Assembly: GCA_965662355.1 (NCBI GenBank)
Contig: CBFIHP010000003.1
Coordinates: forward strand, 1-64,000
Direction: 5' to 3'
Length of the DNA stretch: 64,000 bases
Origin: GCA-2683825 sp965662355
GTDB taxonomy: Bacteria > Planctomycetota > UBA1135 > GCA-002686595
Position 1 is the first letter of the stretch. The number at the start of each line of letters is the position of its first letter. Of the stretch, positions 8,901 to 17,800 are shown piece by piece. Made by a program: the position numbers and the translations under genes. The notes under the pieces are model-generated. The model saw only the letters and a list, made by a program, of their open reading frames with translations. It did not search any database and had not been told where the DNA came from.

Positions 8901-10790
8901 GATCTCCAGCTCGCCCTTCGAGTTGTCATCATCTCGAATCGAACCCACGGCCAGGTCGGGAATCCCGTCGCCGTCCAGGTCGCCGATGCCCGCCACCGCT
9001 CCGCCGAATTCGTCGTCGGCTTCGAGCTCACCCGTGAGAAGACCGTTGAAGGCGTTGATGAAAGACTCGCCCTTCACCGTGCCGTCGGGGTTCAAGAGCA
9101 ACACGAAGGCCGCCCCCGAGGCCGCCGGCACCGCCTGGTCGAGCAGCACGCCGACCGCAAGATCGTTGACTCCATCCCCATCGACGTCGCCGAGGCAGTC
9201 GACGTCCATCCCGAACCAGAAGCCGACCCATGCGGTTTGCAGGCCGCCTTCGAGTTCCGAGATCTTGCTGTGGGACTTGACCGTCCCGTCGCGGTTCATG
9301 AACAGGATGTACACACACCCCCGGTCAATGCCGCCGTCGTCGTCCCCGGTCGCACCGGTCGCGAGATCTTGCACGCCGTCGCCGTCGAGGTCTCCGAGGC
9401 TCGTGATCCCGCGCCCGAACTGGTCGTCGTTTTCGAGATCAGCGGTGAATCCCCCCTGGGTATCGCTGATCTTCGTCTCGGCCTTGACGGTCCCGTCGCT
9501 GTTCAGGAACAGGATGTAGATCGCTCCCCGGTCCAGGCCGCCATCGTCGTCGCGCGTGGCCGCGATGGCCACATCGACGACACCATCGCCGTCCAGGTCG
9601 CCGATGCCGGCCACATAACGGCCGAAACCATCGACGTCCTCCAGCAGGGCCTGGAAGCCACCGTAGAGGTTGCTGATCTTCTGATGCTGGCGCACGCTCC
9701 CATCCGCGTTCATGAACAGGATGTAGGCAGCGCCGGGATTGAAGCCGCGGTTGTCATCGAGCGTTCCGGGGAGATCGCCACCGCCTTCCAGTGGCGCGTC
9801 ATCGTCGCCCACCGCGCCCACGATCACGTCAGGTACTCCGTCACCGTCGAGGTCCCCCAGGCTCGCGACCGAGCGCCCGAACATGTCCTGATCCTCGAGG
9901 ATGGGCCCGCCCGATATCTGGCTGATCTTGAGCCACGACACGACCTCGCCCAGGGGCGTGTCGGGGGGATAGGCGAACACGTAGTTCTCGCGGGTGTGTG
10001 TATCGCTGCCCCCCGGGTCCGTGATCGTCAAACCAACGCTGTAGCGCCCGGGCGCGACGTACGTGTGCGTTGGGTTCTTGACGCTCGAGCTCGAACCGTC
10101 GCCGAAATCCCAGGCCCAGGACGTGGCCATGCCGTGGGAAACGTTCTCGAAGCTCAACAACAGGGGCGCCGGGCCTTCCGGCACACGGATCGCAAATCCA
10201 GCCCGCAGGGGCGCGCTGGAACAGCCCAGGATCAGTTCCGGAGGGGAAAGGCCCTCGCGTGATTCGAACTCGACTTGCGAGGTTCCGCCGTAGGTATGTC
10301 CGACCAATGCGATGTCGAACGTGCCGCTGGTACGCAGTGCATTCGTGTCGAGGGGGATGTAGATCGTCTCGCCACTGCCCACCGCACGCGTCCAGTTCCC
10401 GAGCACGCCGCCCACGTTGGGCTGACTCTCCCACTTGACATCGCTCTCGTTCCAGAGGCTCGTGACCTGGCGCACCTCGAAGTACGTCGTACCGCCGCCC
10501 AGGGACGTGGCGGTCAGCTTCAGGGTCAAGCAGTCGAAGGAGAGGTCCTCGATGCCCGTCGTCTCGAAGCGCAGGAAGCTGCGTCGCACCGCGTTTCCGA
10601 TCGAGAACTTCTCCCACTCGACCGAGAGCGCGCCAGCAGAGTAATTGCTGGCGGGATACTCCCGCAGAACGGCTGCATCCTCGGTCGGCGTGAAGCTGAC
10701 ATCCTGTGGGAGAGGTGTATTGGCCAGGAGAACGGCCAGGAGTCCGACACTGGACAAACGCTGTTGCATGGACATGGACACGCTCCTCAA
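5943..10790 (-). CDS. Giant secreted multidomain surface protein (DNRLRE, PKD, FG-GAP, discoidin, PA14)
   Basis: A 1615-residue exported protein, probably cell-surface or extracellular. After a signal peptide (about 1-28) come a DNRLRE/CBM96-like beta domain (about 30-190), a PKD domain near 200-275 with WAWDFGDGS, and six FG-GAP repeats from about 297 to 700, each carrying a calcium-loop motif such as DLDGDGVPD. Three more PKD domains (about 715-967) follow, each with W-DFGDGS and a TY-V-L strand. Then come a lectin-like region, a region with a YAQGLLYD strand near 1280, a discoidin (F5/8 type C)-like domain near 1330-1470, and a C-terminal PA14 domain (about 1473-1610). These domains bind carbohydrate or protein and no catalytic domain is visible, so adhesion or matrix binding is the best inference. 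It is convergent with the PaaK-type gene and has a long upstream region of its own. Confidence 0.85.
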   Translation of the reverse strand: MRSVSMSMQQRLSSVGLLAVLLANTPLPQDVSFTPTEDAAVLREYPASNYSAGALSVEWEKFSIGNAVRRSFLRFETTGIEDLSFDCLTLKLTATSLGGGTTYFEVRQVTSLWNESDVKWESQPNVGGVLGNWTRAVGSGETIYIPLDTNALRTSGTFDIALVGHTYGGTSQVEFESREGLSPPELILGCSSAPLRAGFAIRVPEGPAPLLLSFENVSHGMATSWAWDFGDGSSSSVKNPTHTYVAPGRYSVGLTITDPGGSDTHTRENYVFAYPPDTPLGEVVSWLKISQISGGPILEDQDMFGRSVASLGDLDGDGVPDVIVGAVGDDDAPLEGGGDLPGTLDDNRGFNPGAAYILFMNADGSVRQHQKISNLYGGFQALLEDVDGFGRYVAGIGDLDGDGVVDVAIAATRDDDGGLDRGAIYILFLNSDGTVKAETKISDTQGGFTADLENDDQFGRGITSLGDLDGDGVQDLATGATGDDDGGIDRGCVYILFMNRDGTVKSHSKISELEGGLQTAWVGFWFGMDVDCLGDVDGDGVNDLAVGVLLDQAVPAASGAAFVLLLNPDGTVKGESFINAFNGLLTGELEADDEFGGAVAGIGDLDGDGIPDLAVGSIRDDDNSKGELEITLDYGAGYIFFLNADGSVREYQKISETRGNFDAAFDKYVRFCEGLGSAGDFDGDGWVDLWSGSRFDRDGGPNNGAIYLLKLRGATLGPVVAGMHAAPSLGEVPLTVGFFDRSSGAINSWDWDFGDGSSSAQKNPVHHYTSPGTYSVTLTSQGAAGMDTLIRTALIVVTPPLPPIAAFAVTPETGPMPLTVAFSDQSEGTLSSWSWDFGDGSGASTANPSHTYAMSGTYSVELTVSGPTGGDTLVRTNAVVVGLPGPPGAAFGGVPLLGDVPLQVFFQDASTGHVSGWLWDFGDGSQSSAQTPTHVYVLPGTYDVSLSVNGLGGNDSATTLAFVNVGGEVAVGLGDGSFEAQIGGGSPSQPWTLVAGQSHRVGPLGLPEDGGMPVDGVQWLEVSAAGSFDATPPGFPGGIGHPAVGASCVAQAFRLPPGQTRLSFGAEFLLAGPASSSAFNDWMSVDISDGERTLNLYYVDSFTPLPDLSVEHGLPMTSTARVDFDLIHAFPLADADTVFTLKIQVGNGGDGAGASIGRVDGFRLEASDPSIGRLGCGVNPVGSLLVLEGAPLLGTSMRYGIDNPLGTQSPGAFPAFFVALNPDGNHPCGSSFSGIGMSGGAGEMLIGLLPSDLAAVFGGSPWGGVGSPSRIEVSLPSLPALTGLTVYAQGLLYDGGANAAVRIGMTDGLELSLSFLPASGLANLGLGKSAVQSSDFGGTAVASRAIDGSIDGDFLASSVSQTLKETDPYWEVDLEAVYSLEWIDIWNRTDCCSRRLEGAFVFVSDVPFVSSVASEVQAQAGVFSFEFSEYHDTFNRVPVGRTGRYVRVQQFGERYVQLAEVEIIGFTSPGSVRNAGLAAQYFDNMDLTGLALERIDAQVDFDFALDSPAPELQPDTFSVRWKGFLLPPATETFTFTVESSDGVRLWVDGQRVIDSWFDRSFGESTGAVDLETDEAVPIVLEYFENTGDAVVRLFWASGTVEKQIVPGAALSRWGF

Positions 10791-11227
10791 TTCGTCCAGT
10801 GGCTCAGACGGTCCATGGGAATGATCTGTTCTCGTAGTCGACTAGCGCGTCGACGATGGGTTCGAACACGAGATCCTGGGCCCCGGCGCAGGACGACTGG
10901 AGCCACAAGAGAAGCGGGATGCGAAGCGGCGAGAGCTTCGAGGCACCATTGATGAAGTGCATGGATGGCGGAGCGCGGAGTGATGGGGAAACCGCTTCCC
11001 CTTTCGGCGTTTGGGGCGGGAGACCCAAGACCCGGGGCTCCCGGGGGGCGGGGGATGTTTCCTGGGAGCCTTTTCATATTTTTGCGACTTGCTATGAATC
11101 GCCATCCGTGCGGCCAACAGCCCGGCTTTGCGGGCGCTTTGCCACAAGCCGGGGGAGCACCATTGCTCTCGCCCTCGCGCGTCGATCTACTTCCGCGCTC
11201 GCCCTCCAAACACTGCCCGAGAGTCCC
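10791..11227. other. Divergent intergenic region, no gene seen
   Basis: This 437-bp gap separates the minus-strand giant surface protein from the plus-strand lipoprotein and must hold promoters for both. Short open frames exist on both strands but none shows a recognisable domain, signal peptide or ribosome-binding site. A strongly G-rich stretch near 11015-11055 is followed by an A/T-rich patch near 11070-11090, the only visible place where a plus-strand promoter could sit. I do not assign specific promoter boxes. Confidence 0.4.
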
Positions 11228-12523
11228 ATGCAAGTAGCCCTACGCCCCCCTTCCGCCGCCTGGTTGTTGCTCGTCTCCCTCGTCACGTCGAGCGCGTGCC
11301 AGAACACCCGTGAAACCCTGACGAGCGAATGGCACGAGACCCTCGAGGCCATGACGATCCAGCCCGTCTATCCACCGCGCGAAGACTTCCAGGTCGGAGA
11401 CATCTACCTGCGCCATCCAGAGGCTCCGGCACTGGAGCAGTGGGTCGCGTCGATGGATCTGCGTCAGGTTGGTGAGACGTTCTATGCGCAACGTGCGCCC
11501 TTCCCCGGCAGCACTCCAAATGGCAACGTCCGTTTGGCGAGCGCCAAGTCCGGACGCTCTCCTTTGCGGCAGGTGGTCTTCCCCGAATTCGCCAGCGTCA
11601 ACGTGCGCGGGGAGAACCTGGACTGGTTGATTCCCTCCGAAGCCCTTTGCCTTACCGAGGGGGACACGCTTCCAGGGGAACACGAGATCACCCTGCGCAT
11701 CTCCGCGGCGGAATCCTATGGCCTGCCCTTCAACGTCATTTCGAAGAGCCTGATCCAGGAGCAGGAGCGCGACGGCAAGACCATCCAGTTCTTGCGCCCC
11801 GACCTCGGGATCTCGCTGCCCACCATCGCGCGCACACAGTCTTCCCCCGATGCGACGGTGCTCGATCGTCATGTGCGTCTGGATGTCGTCACCGAGGTCT
11901 ACTACGCCCGCGCCATCGACATCAACGTGACCCGCGTGCGTCGCCGTGACCGCGAAGAGGTCGAACCGATCGAGATCGTCGACGCGGCCGCACAGGAGGA
12001 CAACAAGAGCCTCGTCGAGGCCCTCAACAAACGCCTGGTCGCCGTCGCACCTTCCACACCCGGCACGACGCTGCGCATCCTTGGTGCCACGGACGCCACA
12101 GTCGTCATACGCCGCACCTTCAAGGAGCCGATCGCAATCGGCTATCGCTCCATCACCATGACCCTGAAGCGCAAGAGCGGCGAGATCGTCTCGTACGATT
12201 CGCAGACCCCCCTGGCCGAGGGTAACCAGCCAAGGACCCGCAAGGATCGCTTCGACCTGCCGGGAGCCCTGGCGCTCGAGGTCGCGGACCAGCTTCACGG
12301 CCAAGGGGAGCTGCTCGAGATTCGCTACGACACAGCCATCTCACGCTGGGTTCTCGATGTAGAACTGGTCGAGGGAGCCGAAACCCCCTTCTTCTATCTC
12401 ACGCAGCGCAGCGGCATGGCCGAACGCGTCAAGGAACGCTCGGGGCGGCTCAGCGCCGAGGATCGACGTCGCCTCCAACGCTTCGTGGATCCCGGCGGGA
12501 TCCTGTTCGACTCGGAGAAGTGA
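11228..12523 (+). CDS. Exported lipoprotein of unknown function
   Basis: Begins with a lipoprotein signal peptide: a hydrophobic stretch (WLLLVSLVTSSAC) ending in a lipobox cysteine at about residue 23, which fixes the start at the ATG at 11228 rather than at codons further upstream in the same open frame. The mature protein (about 408 residues) has no domain I recognise. It has alternating polar and hydrophobic segments, for example VRLDVVTEVYYARAIDINVTR, and no membrane helices, so it should be an exported, lipid-anchored and mostly beta or alpha/beta protein. It stands alone on the plus strand, with an 8-bp gap to a convergent small membrane-protein gene. Confidence 0.7.
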   Translation: MQVALRPPSAAWLLLVSLVTSSACQNTRETLTSEWHETLEAMTIQPVYPPREDFQVGDIYLRHPEAPALEQWVASMDLRQVGETFYAQRAPFPGSTPNGNVRLASAKSGRSPLRQVVFPEFASVNVRGENLDWLIPSEALCLTEGDTLPGEHEITLRISAAESYGLPFNVISKSLIQEQERDGKTIQFLRPDLGISLPTIARTQSSPDATVLDRHVRLDVVTEVYYARAIDINVTRVRRRDREEVEPIEIVDAAAQEDNKSLVEALNKRLVAVAPSTPGTTLRILGATDATVVIRRTFKEPIAIGYRSITMTLKRKSGEIVSYDSQTPLAEGNQPRTRKDRFDLPGALALEVADQLHGQGELLEIRYDTAISRWVLDVELVEGAETPFFYLTQRSGMAERVKERSGRLSAEDRRRLQRFVDPGGILFDSEK

Positions 12524-12530
12524 TCCGTGA

Positions 12531-12959
12531 CTATCGGACCCCGTCGATCAGGTACGACGTCTCACCGACCCACCAGAGCCCGACCAGACGCTTGCTGTAA
12601 TGGAGCGTCAATTCCTCGCCCATGCGTTCTTGCAGGGCCTTCGCAAGGCGCGCGTCGGGGACGGTGAAGGACCAGGATTGGGAGGCGGATTCGGAGAGAC
12701 GCAACTGACCTTCCCAGGTCTTGAAGAAGACCCCCTCGTGGGAGAACTTGATCAAGCGTCCCGAGCGCTCGCCCACGCTGAATTCGTATCGATGACCGAC
12801 GATGCTGCCCACACTGGCGGCGACGACCAGGATCAGGACGATGGCTCGTAGACGGTGCTTTTGGGTCTCGAAGTAGCCCTTGGCCGTGGACTGGGCCTTC
12901 CTCCGCTTGCGACCGAGGAGACGACCGGCGAGACGAGCCAGGATCCCTGCCTTTCCCAT
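12531..12959 (-). CDS. Small single-pass membrane protein
   Basis: A 142-residue protein with a basic cytoplasmic N-terminus, one transmembrane helix at about 38-58 (RAIVLILVVAASVGSIVG), and an exported C-terminal domain. The segment GERSGRLIKFSHEGVFFKTW followed by EGQL is a pattern I recall from a widespread family of short membrane-anchored proteins that often carry misleading automatic names such as 6-phosphogluconate dehydrogenase; nothing here supports that enzyme activity. It is the last gene of a long minus-strand run, 22 bp after the preceding propeller gene, so it is probably co-transcribed with it. Function unknown. Confidence 0.7.
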   Translation of the reverse strand: MGKAGILARLAGRLLGRKRRKAQSTAKGYFETQKHRLRAIVLILVVAASVGSIVGHRYEFSVGERSGRLIKFSHEGVFFKTWEGQLRLSESASQSWSFTVPDARLAKALQERMGEELTLHYSKRLVGLWWVGETSYLIDGVR

Positions 12960-12981
12960 GGAATGCGGGGCTGTTCGGGTC

Positions 12982-14757
12982 TCAGGCGTCGGGGCGTCCG
13001 ACCGCGCAGAGATGGTTGCGGCTGCGGAAGTAGAGGACGCCTTCGGAGACGGCCGGGGTCGACATCATCTCCTCTCCCAGGAAATTCTCGGCGATCAGCT
13101 CGAACTCCCAACCTTCGCGCACGACGTAGACGTTGCCCTCTTCGCTGGAGAAGTAGAGCTTCTCGTCGGCGACGACCGCCGAAGCGGTGAAGCCCGAGCG
13201 TCCGCTGCCGAGCCGCTCCCGATAGACCTCTTCGCCACTGGCTGCTTCGAGACAGCGCACGACGCCTTCGCCGGAGCAGAAGTAAATGAACTCGCCGTAG
13301 GCGATCGGGGTCTGCATGTAGATCCCCTTGTTGCGCGAACTCCAGCGCATGTGCTCATTCTGGGCAGGATCCATGTTGATCTCGCCAGCGGCGTCGATGG
13401 CGATGGCGTAGATCGGGCGCATGCGGCCGTGGGAGTTCGTGATGTAGATCGTGTCGTCTACGACGATCGGAGTGGGTACGGGAATGTCGCCGCCTCCCAC
13501 CAGTTTCCAGAGCTCGGCACCGGTGTCGAGGTCGTAGCCACCGATGTGCTTGAAGCCGTTGCAGATGATCTGGCTGCGACCATCGCTCAAATGAACGGTC
13601 GGTGTGCTCCACGTGGGAACCTCGTCCCGGTCGATACGCCAGATCTCCTCGCCGTCGTCGACATTCAAGGCCGCCAGGTAGCTCTGCCCCATGACATCGC
13701 ACTGCACGATCAGCATGTCCTCGTGAATGACGGGCGAGCTGGCGAAGCCCCAAGAGGAGTCGTCCGGCATCATGAAGAAGGCGGAGTACAGATCGCCCAT
13801 GTCCTTCTTCCACAGTAGCTCGCCTTGCATGTCGTAACAGAAGAGCCCTTCCACACCGTAAAAAGCCACGACGTGCTCGCCATCGGTCACGGGGGTCGAA
13901 GCCGCGAAGCTTCCTTTGGGATGCCGCGGGTACTTCGGAACGCCGCTCCATGCATCGCGCGTCCACTTGATCGAACCGTTGCGCTTGTCCATGCAAACGA
14001 CCTGGAAGTCGTGTTCTCCCTCGTCGTCCACCGGCTCGATGGAGCCGTAGAGCCCGACCTTCAAGTGCGCGTCGCCATCCTTGCGAACGGCGTTGGTCAG
14101 GAAGAGCTCATCGTTCCAGATGACCGGTGAGGAGTGGGCCATCCCGGGTAGTTCCGTGCGCCAGCGAATGTTCGTTCCGGCCTCGATGTCCCAGTGCGTG
14201 ACCGTGCGGTATCCATTGGCGACACCCCGCGCGCCATCACCACGATACTGCGGCCAGTTCTGGCGCAGCATGCCGGTCTTCTCTCCGTCGCTATCGGACG
14301 TCTCGTCCTTGGCCGGCTTCGGCTCGGGTTTCGGACGCAGGTAGCCGAACATGTGCCCGCCATAGTTCGCGCCGCTCCAGGTTCCCGCATAGCGCTCCCC
14401 ATCGATCACCACGCGCGCGCTGTAGGTCCCCATCAAGGGGATCGCCATCTTCGTGATCGAAATCACCGGCGTGTCCCCTGCCCACTCCACGGGCACCGGT
14501 AGCGAGAAGGGGATGTTGCGGCCGCCATACTCGACGAGGGCCGTGATCTTCCAGCGTCCATCGGCCATCTTCACAACCGATTGGATCTCGTAGGACTCCT
14601 TCTTCAGCGCTCCCTTGGGGTCTCCATCCAACGTGAACGAGCCCTCGAGGATCGAGTTTCCGAAGTGTTCAGTGAAGCGCTTCTCGCGTTCGCTGAGCTC
14701 GCTATCGGACTGGGCGGGTGTGAGCAGCAGGCAGAGAGGCAGGAGCAGGGAGAGCAT
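12982..14757 (-). CDS. Exported PQQ-like beta-propeller protein
   Basis: A secreted protein of 591 residues. The open frame extends upstream, but the ATG at 14757 gives a clean signal peptide (MLSLLLPLCLLLTPAQS), so I use it. Residues about 25-150 form a separate beta-rich N-terminal domain of unknown type. From about residue 180 the sequence starts a PQQ-like/BamB-type propeller with QNWPQYRGDGARGVA and then repeats blades containing patterns such as SSPVIWNDELFLTNA and STPAVSEGVLYFRS. Despite the family name these propellers often do not bind PQQ, and no quinoprotein catalytic residues are evident. It follows the ABC permease gene by 62 bp. A structural or ligand-binding role outside the cytoplasm is the most that can be said. 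Confidence 0.8.
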   Translation of the reverse strand: MLSLLLPLCLLLTPAQSDSELSEREKRFTEHFGNSILEGSFTLDGDPKGALKKESYEIQSVVKMADGRWKITALVEYGGRNIPFSLPVPVEWAGDTPVISITKMAIPLMGTYSARVVIDGERYAGTWSGANYGGHMFGYLRPKPEPKPAKDETSDSDGEKTGMLRQNWPQYRGDGARGVANGYRTVTHWDIEAGTNIRWRTELPGMAHSSPVIWNDELFLTNAVRKDGDAHLKVGLYGSIEPVDDEGEHDFQVVCMDKRNGSIKWTRDAWSGVPKYPRHPKGSFAASTPVTDGEHVVAFYGVEGLFCYDMQGELLWKKDMGDLYSAFFMMPDDSSWGFASSPVIHEDMLIVQCDVMGQSYLAALNVDDGEEIWRIDRDEVPTWSTPTVHLSDGRSQIICNGFKHIGGYDLDTGAELWKLVGGGDIPVPTPIVVDDTIYITNSHGRMRPIYAIAIDAAGEINMDPAQNEHMRWSSRNKGIYMQTPIAYGEFIYFCSGEGVVRCLEAASGEEVYRERLGSGRSGFTASAVVADEKLYFSSEEGNVYVVREGWEFELIAENFLGEEMMSTPAVSEGVLYFRSRNHLCAVGRPDA

Positions 14758-14819
14758 GAAGCCTTTGGGGGTTTGGCGGGCGTGAAGTGTAGCCGGTGGA
14801 TAACGCAGCGGGAGATTCG

Positions 14820-17800
14820 TTATTCCTCGCGGAGGCAGCTGAAATTCGCCGAGCGAACCGCCGCGCGGGTGGCGAGCAGGATCCACAGCATGCCGTTCAC
14901 GGCCACGCCTGCGAGGAGCAGCCCGAGGCCGCCCAGGGAGAGCTGCGGCCCCCCTCCGCGCAGGGCCGGCACGAGCGCCGTCGAGGCGGCCAGCAGACCC
15001 GAAAGCAGCCCGCAGAAGAGCAGGAATCCATGCTCGCTCCAGATCCAGAAGCGCACACGCCGTGCGGGGAAGCCGATGGCCTTGGCCAGGGCCAGCTCGC
15101 CTCGCCGCTCGAGGGCGTTGCGCATGACGACCATTCCGAGCCCGACGCTGCCCAAGAGGATCCCGAGTCCGCCCAGGAGCTGGAAAATGGCCAGGTAGGT
15201 GTTCTGTACGGCGTGAAAAGCATCCAGCCGCCGGCCTGTCGGCTGCAGGGCAAAGCCCACATCCGACAATCCCCGCGACAACTCGGCTGCCAGCGCCTCG
15301 CGTCCCTCGCGGGCTGCGTCGATCAGAAAGGTGCGATAGCCGCTCTCCGACGGATACAGCGCCTCGAAGCGCTCCTCCGCAATCACGAGATCTCCTTGCA
15401 GGATGGAGTCGGACAGCGCGGCGACGATACGCACCCGGAAGGCCCGGCCGCGTTCGTCGGTGTAGCCGAGCTCGTCACCGACCTTCTTCTTCAGCGTCCA
15501 GGTCAGGCTCGTGATGTCGCCGATCGCCGGCACGACGTCCGCTCCGAGATCTTGGTCCAAAAGGGCCCAGGCGGAGCCTTCGTGCTCGAGCGCATCCGCA
15601 AAGGAGAACGCAGCGCGTTCGCTCATGGCCTTCGAGTCCAGGGCGAGCAGGCGCGGCTCCTGGGGCCGCGCCAGGTTCAAGCAACTGGCCTCGTCGCCGT
15701 CGCGCACGCGCATGGGGACGAAGGAAACGCCCGCGAGCAGGTCCTCTTGCAAGCCGAAGACATCGCGACCCGCTTCCGTGGTCAAGTCGGGCAGCACCGG
15801 AACACTGGCCCGGGCGAAGAAGGCGAAGCCTCCGGTTCCGGAGCTGCGTCCCGCGTCCTCGGGCGTCGCCCCCTGGCGATAGATACCGATCGCGCACACG
15901 AGAAACGCACCGACCGCGATCAGCGCGCACACGGCCAGACTTCGTCCCGCGCGACGACGCGCATTGCGCAGCCCGAGATGCGCAATCGTCCGCGGATCCT
16001 TCACGGCAGAACCCCCGCCGCGCAGGCCCAGACGAATTCCGAAGAGCCCCGCACACAGAACCAACGAGCCCGCACCGAAGTACGCCCCGGCCGCGGCCAT
16101 CCCGGCTGTCGGATCGACCTGGACGACCAAGGTGATAGCCACCGCGAGCAGCACCAGAATCAGGAGCTGGTTGCGAGCGCGACGCGGTTCCGCGCCGATC
16201 TCCGTCGCATCCCCCGCATCGCCCGGACGGGAAGCCAGCAAGCGCACGGCCGAGCTCCTCGAGAGTCGCTTCAACGTGTAGAGCATCGCCAAGGTCGAGA
16301 CGAGAAAGGCCGCTACGGCGCCGATCGAAACAGTCAGGGGCTCGACATGGAAGAGCAACGTGGCCTTGCCCACGGCTCCGCGCCACAACGTGTCGAGCCC
16401 GCGCAACACCGCTTTGGTGTAACCGAGACCGAGCACGCTTCCGACGAGCGCCCCGATGGCGGCCAGGACCAGGGCCTCGCCCAGGAAGATCCGCCGCACA
16501 CGCTTGGGCGAGAACCCGATGGACAGGTACAGCCCGATCTCGCTCGCCCGCGACTCGAGGCCGAAGACGAACAGCAACCCCGTCAACAAGAGTGCGGCCA
16601 CGATCAGAAACAGGGACAACCCGATGAAGAGCCCGCCAAAGTCCGTTGCGGACGATCCCGAGACCTGGGCCGGGGTGCGCACGTCGCGAAAGAAGAGGCC
16701 GACCTCGCGCGGATCCAGGGCCGAGCGCAATTCCGCGGCGAATCCGGCCTTGTCCATGCCCGGCGTGCGCAGGGCGCTCAACCATCCGAAGCGCGAGGAC
16801 CACATGGCCTCGGCCGCGGCCGCCGAGACGAAGGCCTTGGGCGTGCCTTGATACTCGTCCCAGTACGCCTCGTCCTTGTCCCGGATGCGCTCGAGGTCCA
16901 CGGGGATTCCCGGCTCCCACTCGCGACAGTTATCGGCATCGTGCAGCCCCGGAAAGGGCGGCATCAGGCTCGCGTCGGCGGCCAATCCGCTCAACGCGAC
17001 CTCGGCCCGCACGCGGAAGCTCCGTTTCCGCTCGACGAGCTTGCGCGACTCACCCAGGGCGAAGTACGACAGCTGGAGCTCGCTTCCCGCTACGGCCTTC
17101 AGATCCTCGCTGGCCCAGGCGTTCAGCACGATCTCGTCGCCTTGCAGATCGCGCGGGACGACACCGTAGGCGCCCAGCACCTCCGCTCCGTCCACGGCAC
17201 TCTTTGTGCTCATCGGCACCAGTGCCGTGACCATCGAGTAAGGCGTTGCGTTCTTTCCGATGGCCAGCTCGTTCACGAAGTAGGTCGCCACCCCCATCAG
17301 GGGTCGCGCCAGGTTCTGTGCCGCCTCGACGATGGGCTCTTCCAGGAAGATGCGCGCACTGACCAGCTCGAGCCCGCCTTCGACTTCGCGGATGTCGAGT
17401 TCGGCATCCGCCAGATTCCAGGCCTTGCCCAGCCCTTCATCGAGCCGCAGAAGTGCTGTGTCGTCGGGCACGTCAGCGATGATGGCATTCGTGCGGGCAC
17501 CCAGTTCGAGCGCCTCTTGCAACACGGAGCGCTCGATGAAGAGCGTCGCTGGAGGCACCTGCGCAGCGTTCAAGGAAAAGCGCGCGAACTCCTCGTCGCT
17601 GGCGATGGACGCAGGCGCGACGCGCAGGGGCGCGATCGTGTCTTCCTCGGTGGCGAGCGCCATGTCGCCCGGAATCCCGGTGGGCTTCTCGATGCGAAAC
17701 ACGAGCTCTTCACCTTCGACCCAGGCGATCTCGGTGGCCAGGCGTCCGTTGATTGCAGGCAAACGGGGAGCGACCCGGCCCGGCGCCAACGTGAAGAAGC

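Noticed and set aside
7989..10262. Plus-strand open frame of 757 codons opposite the giant surface protein
   Set aside because: It is an antisense shadow of FG-GAP and PKD repeats; the minus-strand translation carries all the recognisable domains.
10850..10880. tRNA-like T-loop (GGTTCGAAC) in the divergent gap
   Set aside because: The flanking bases do not form the T-stem and no acceptor or anticodon arm is present.
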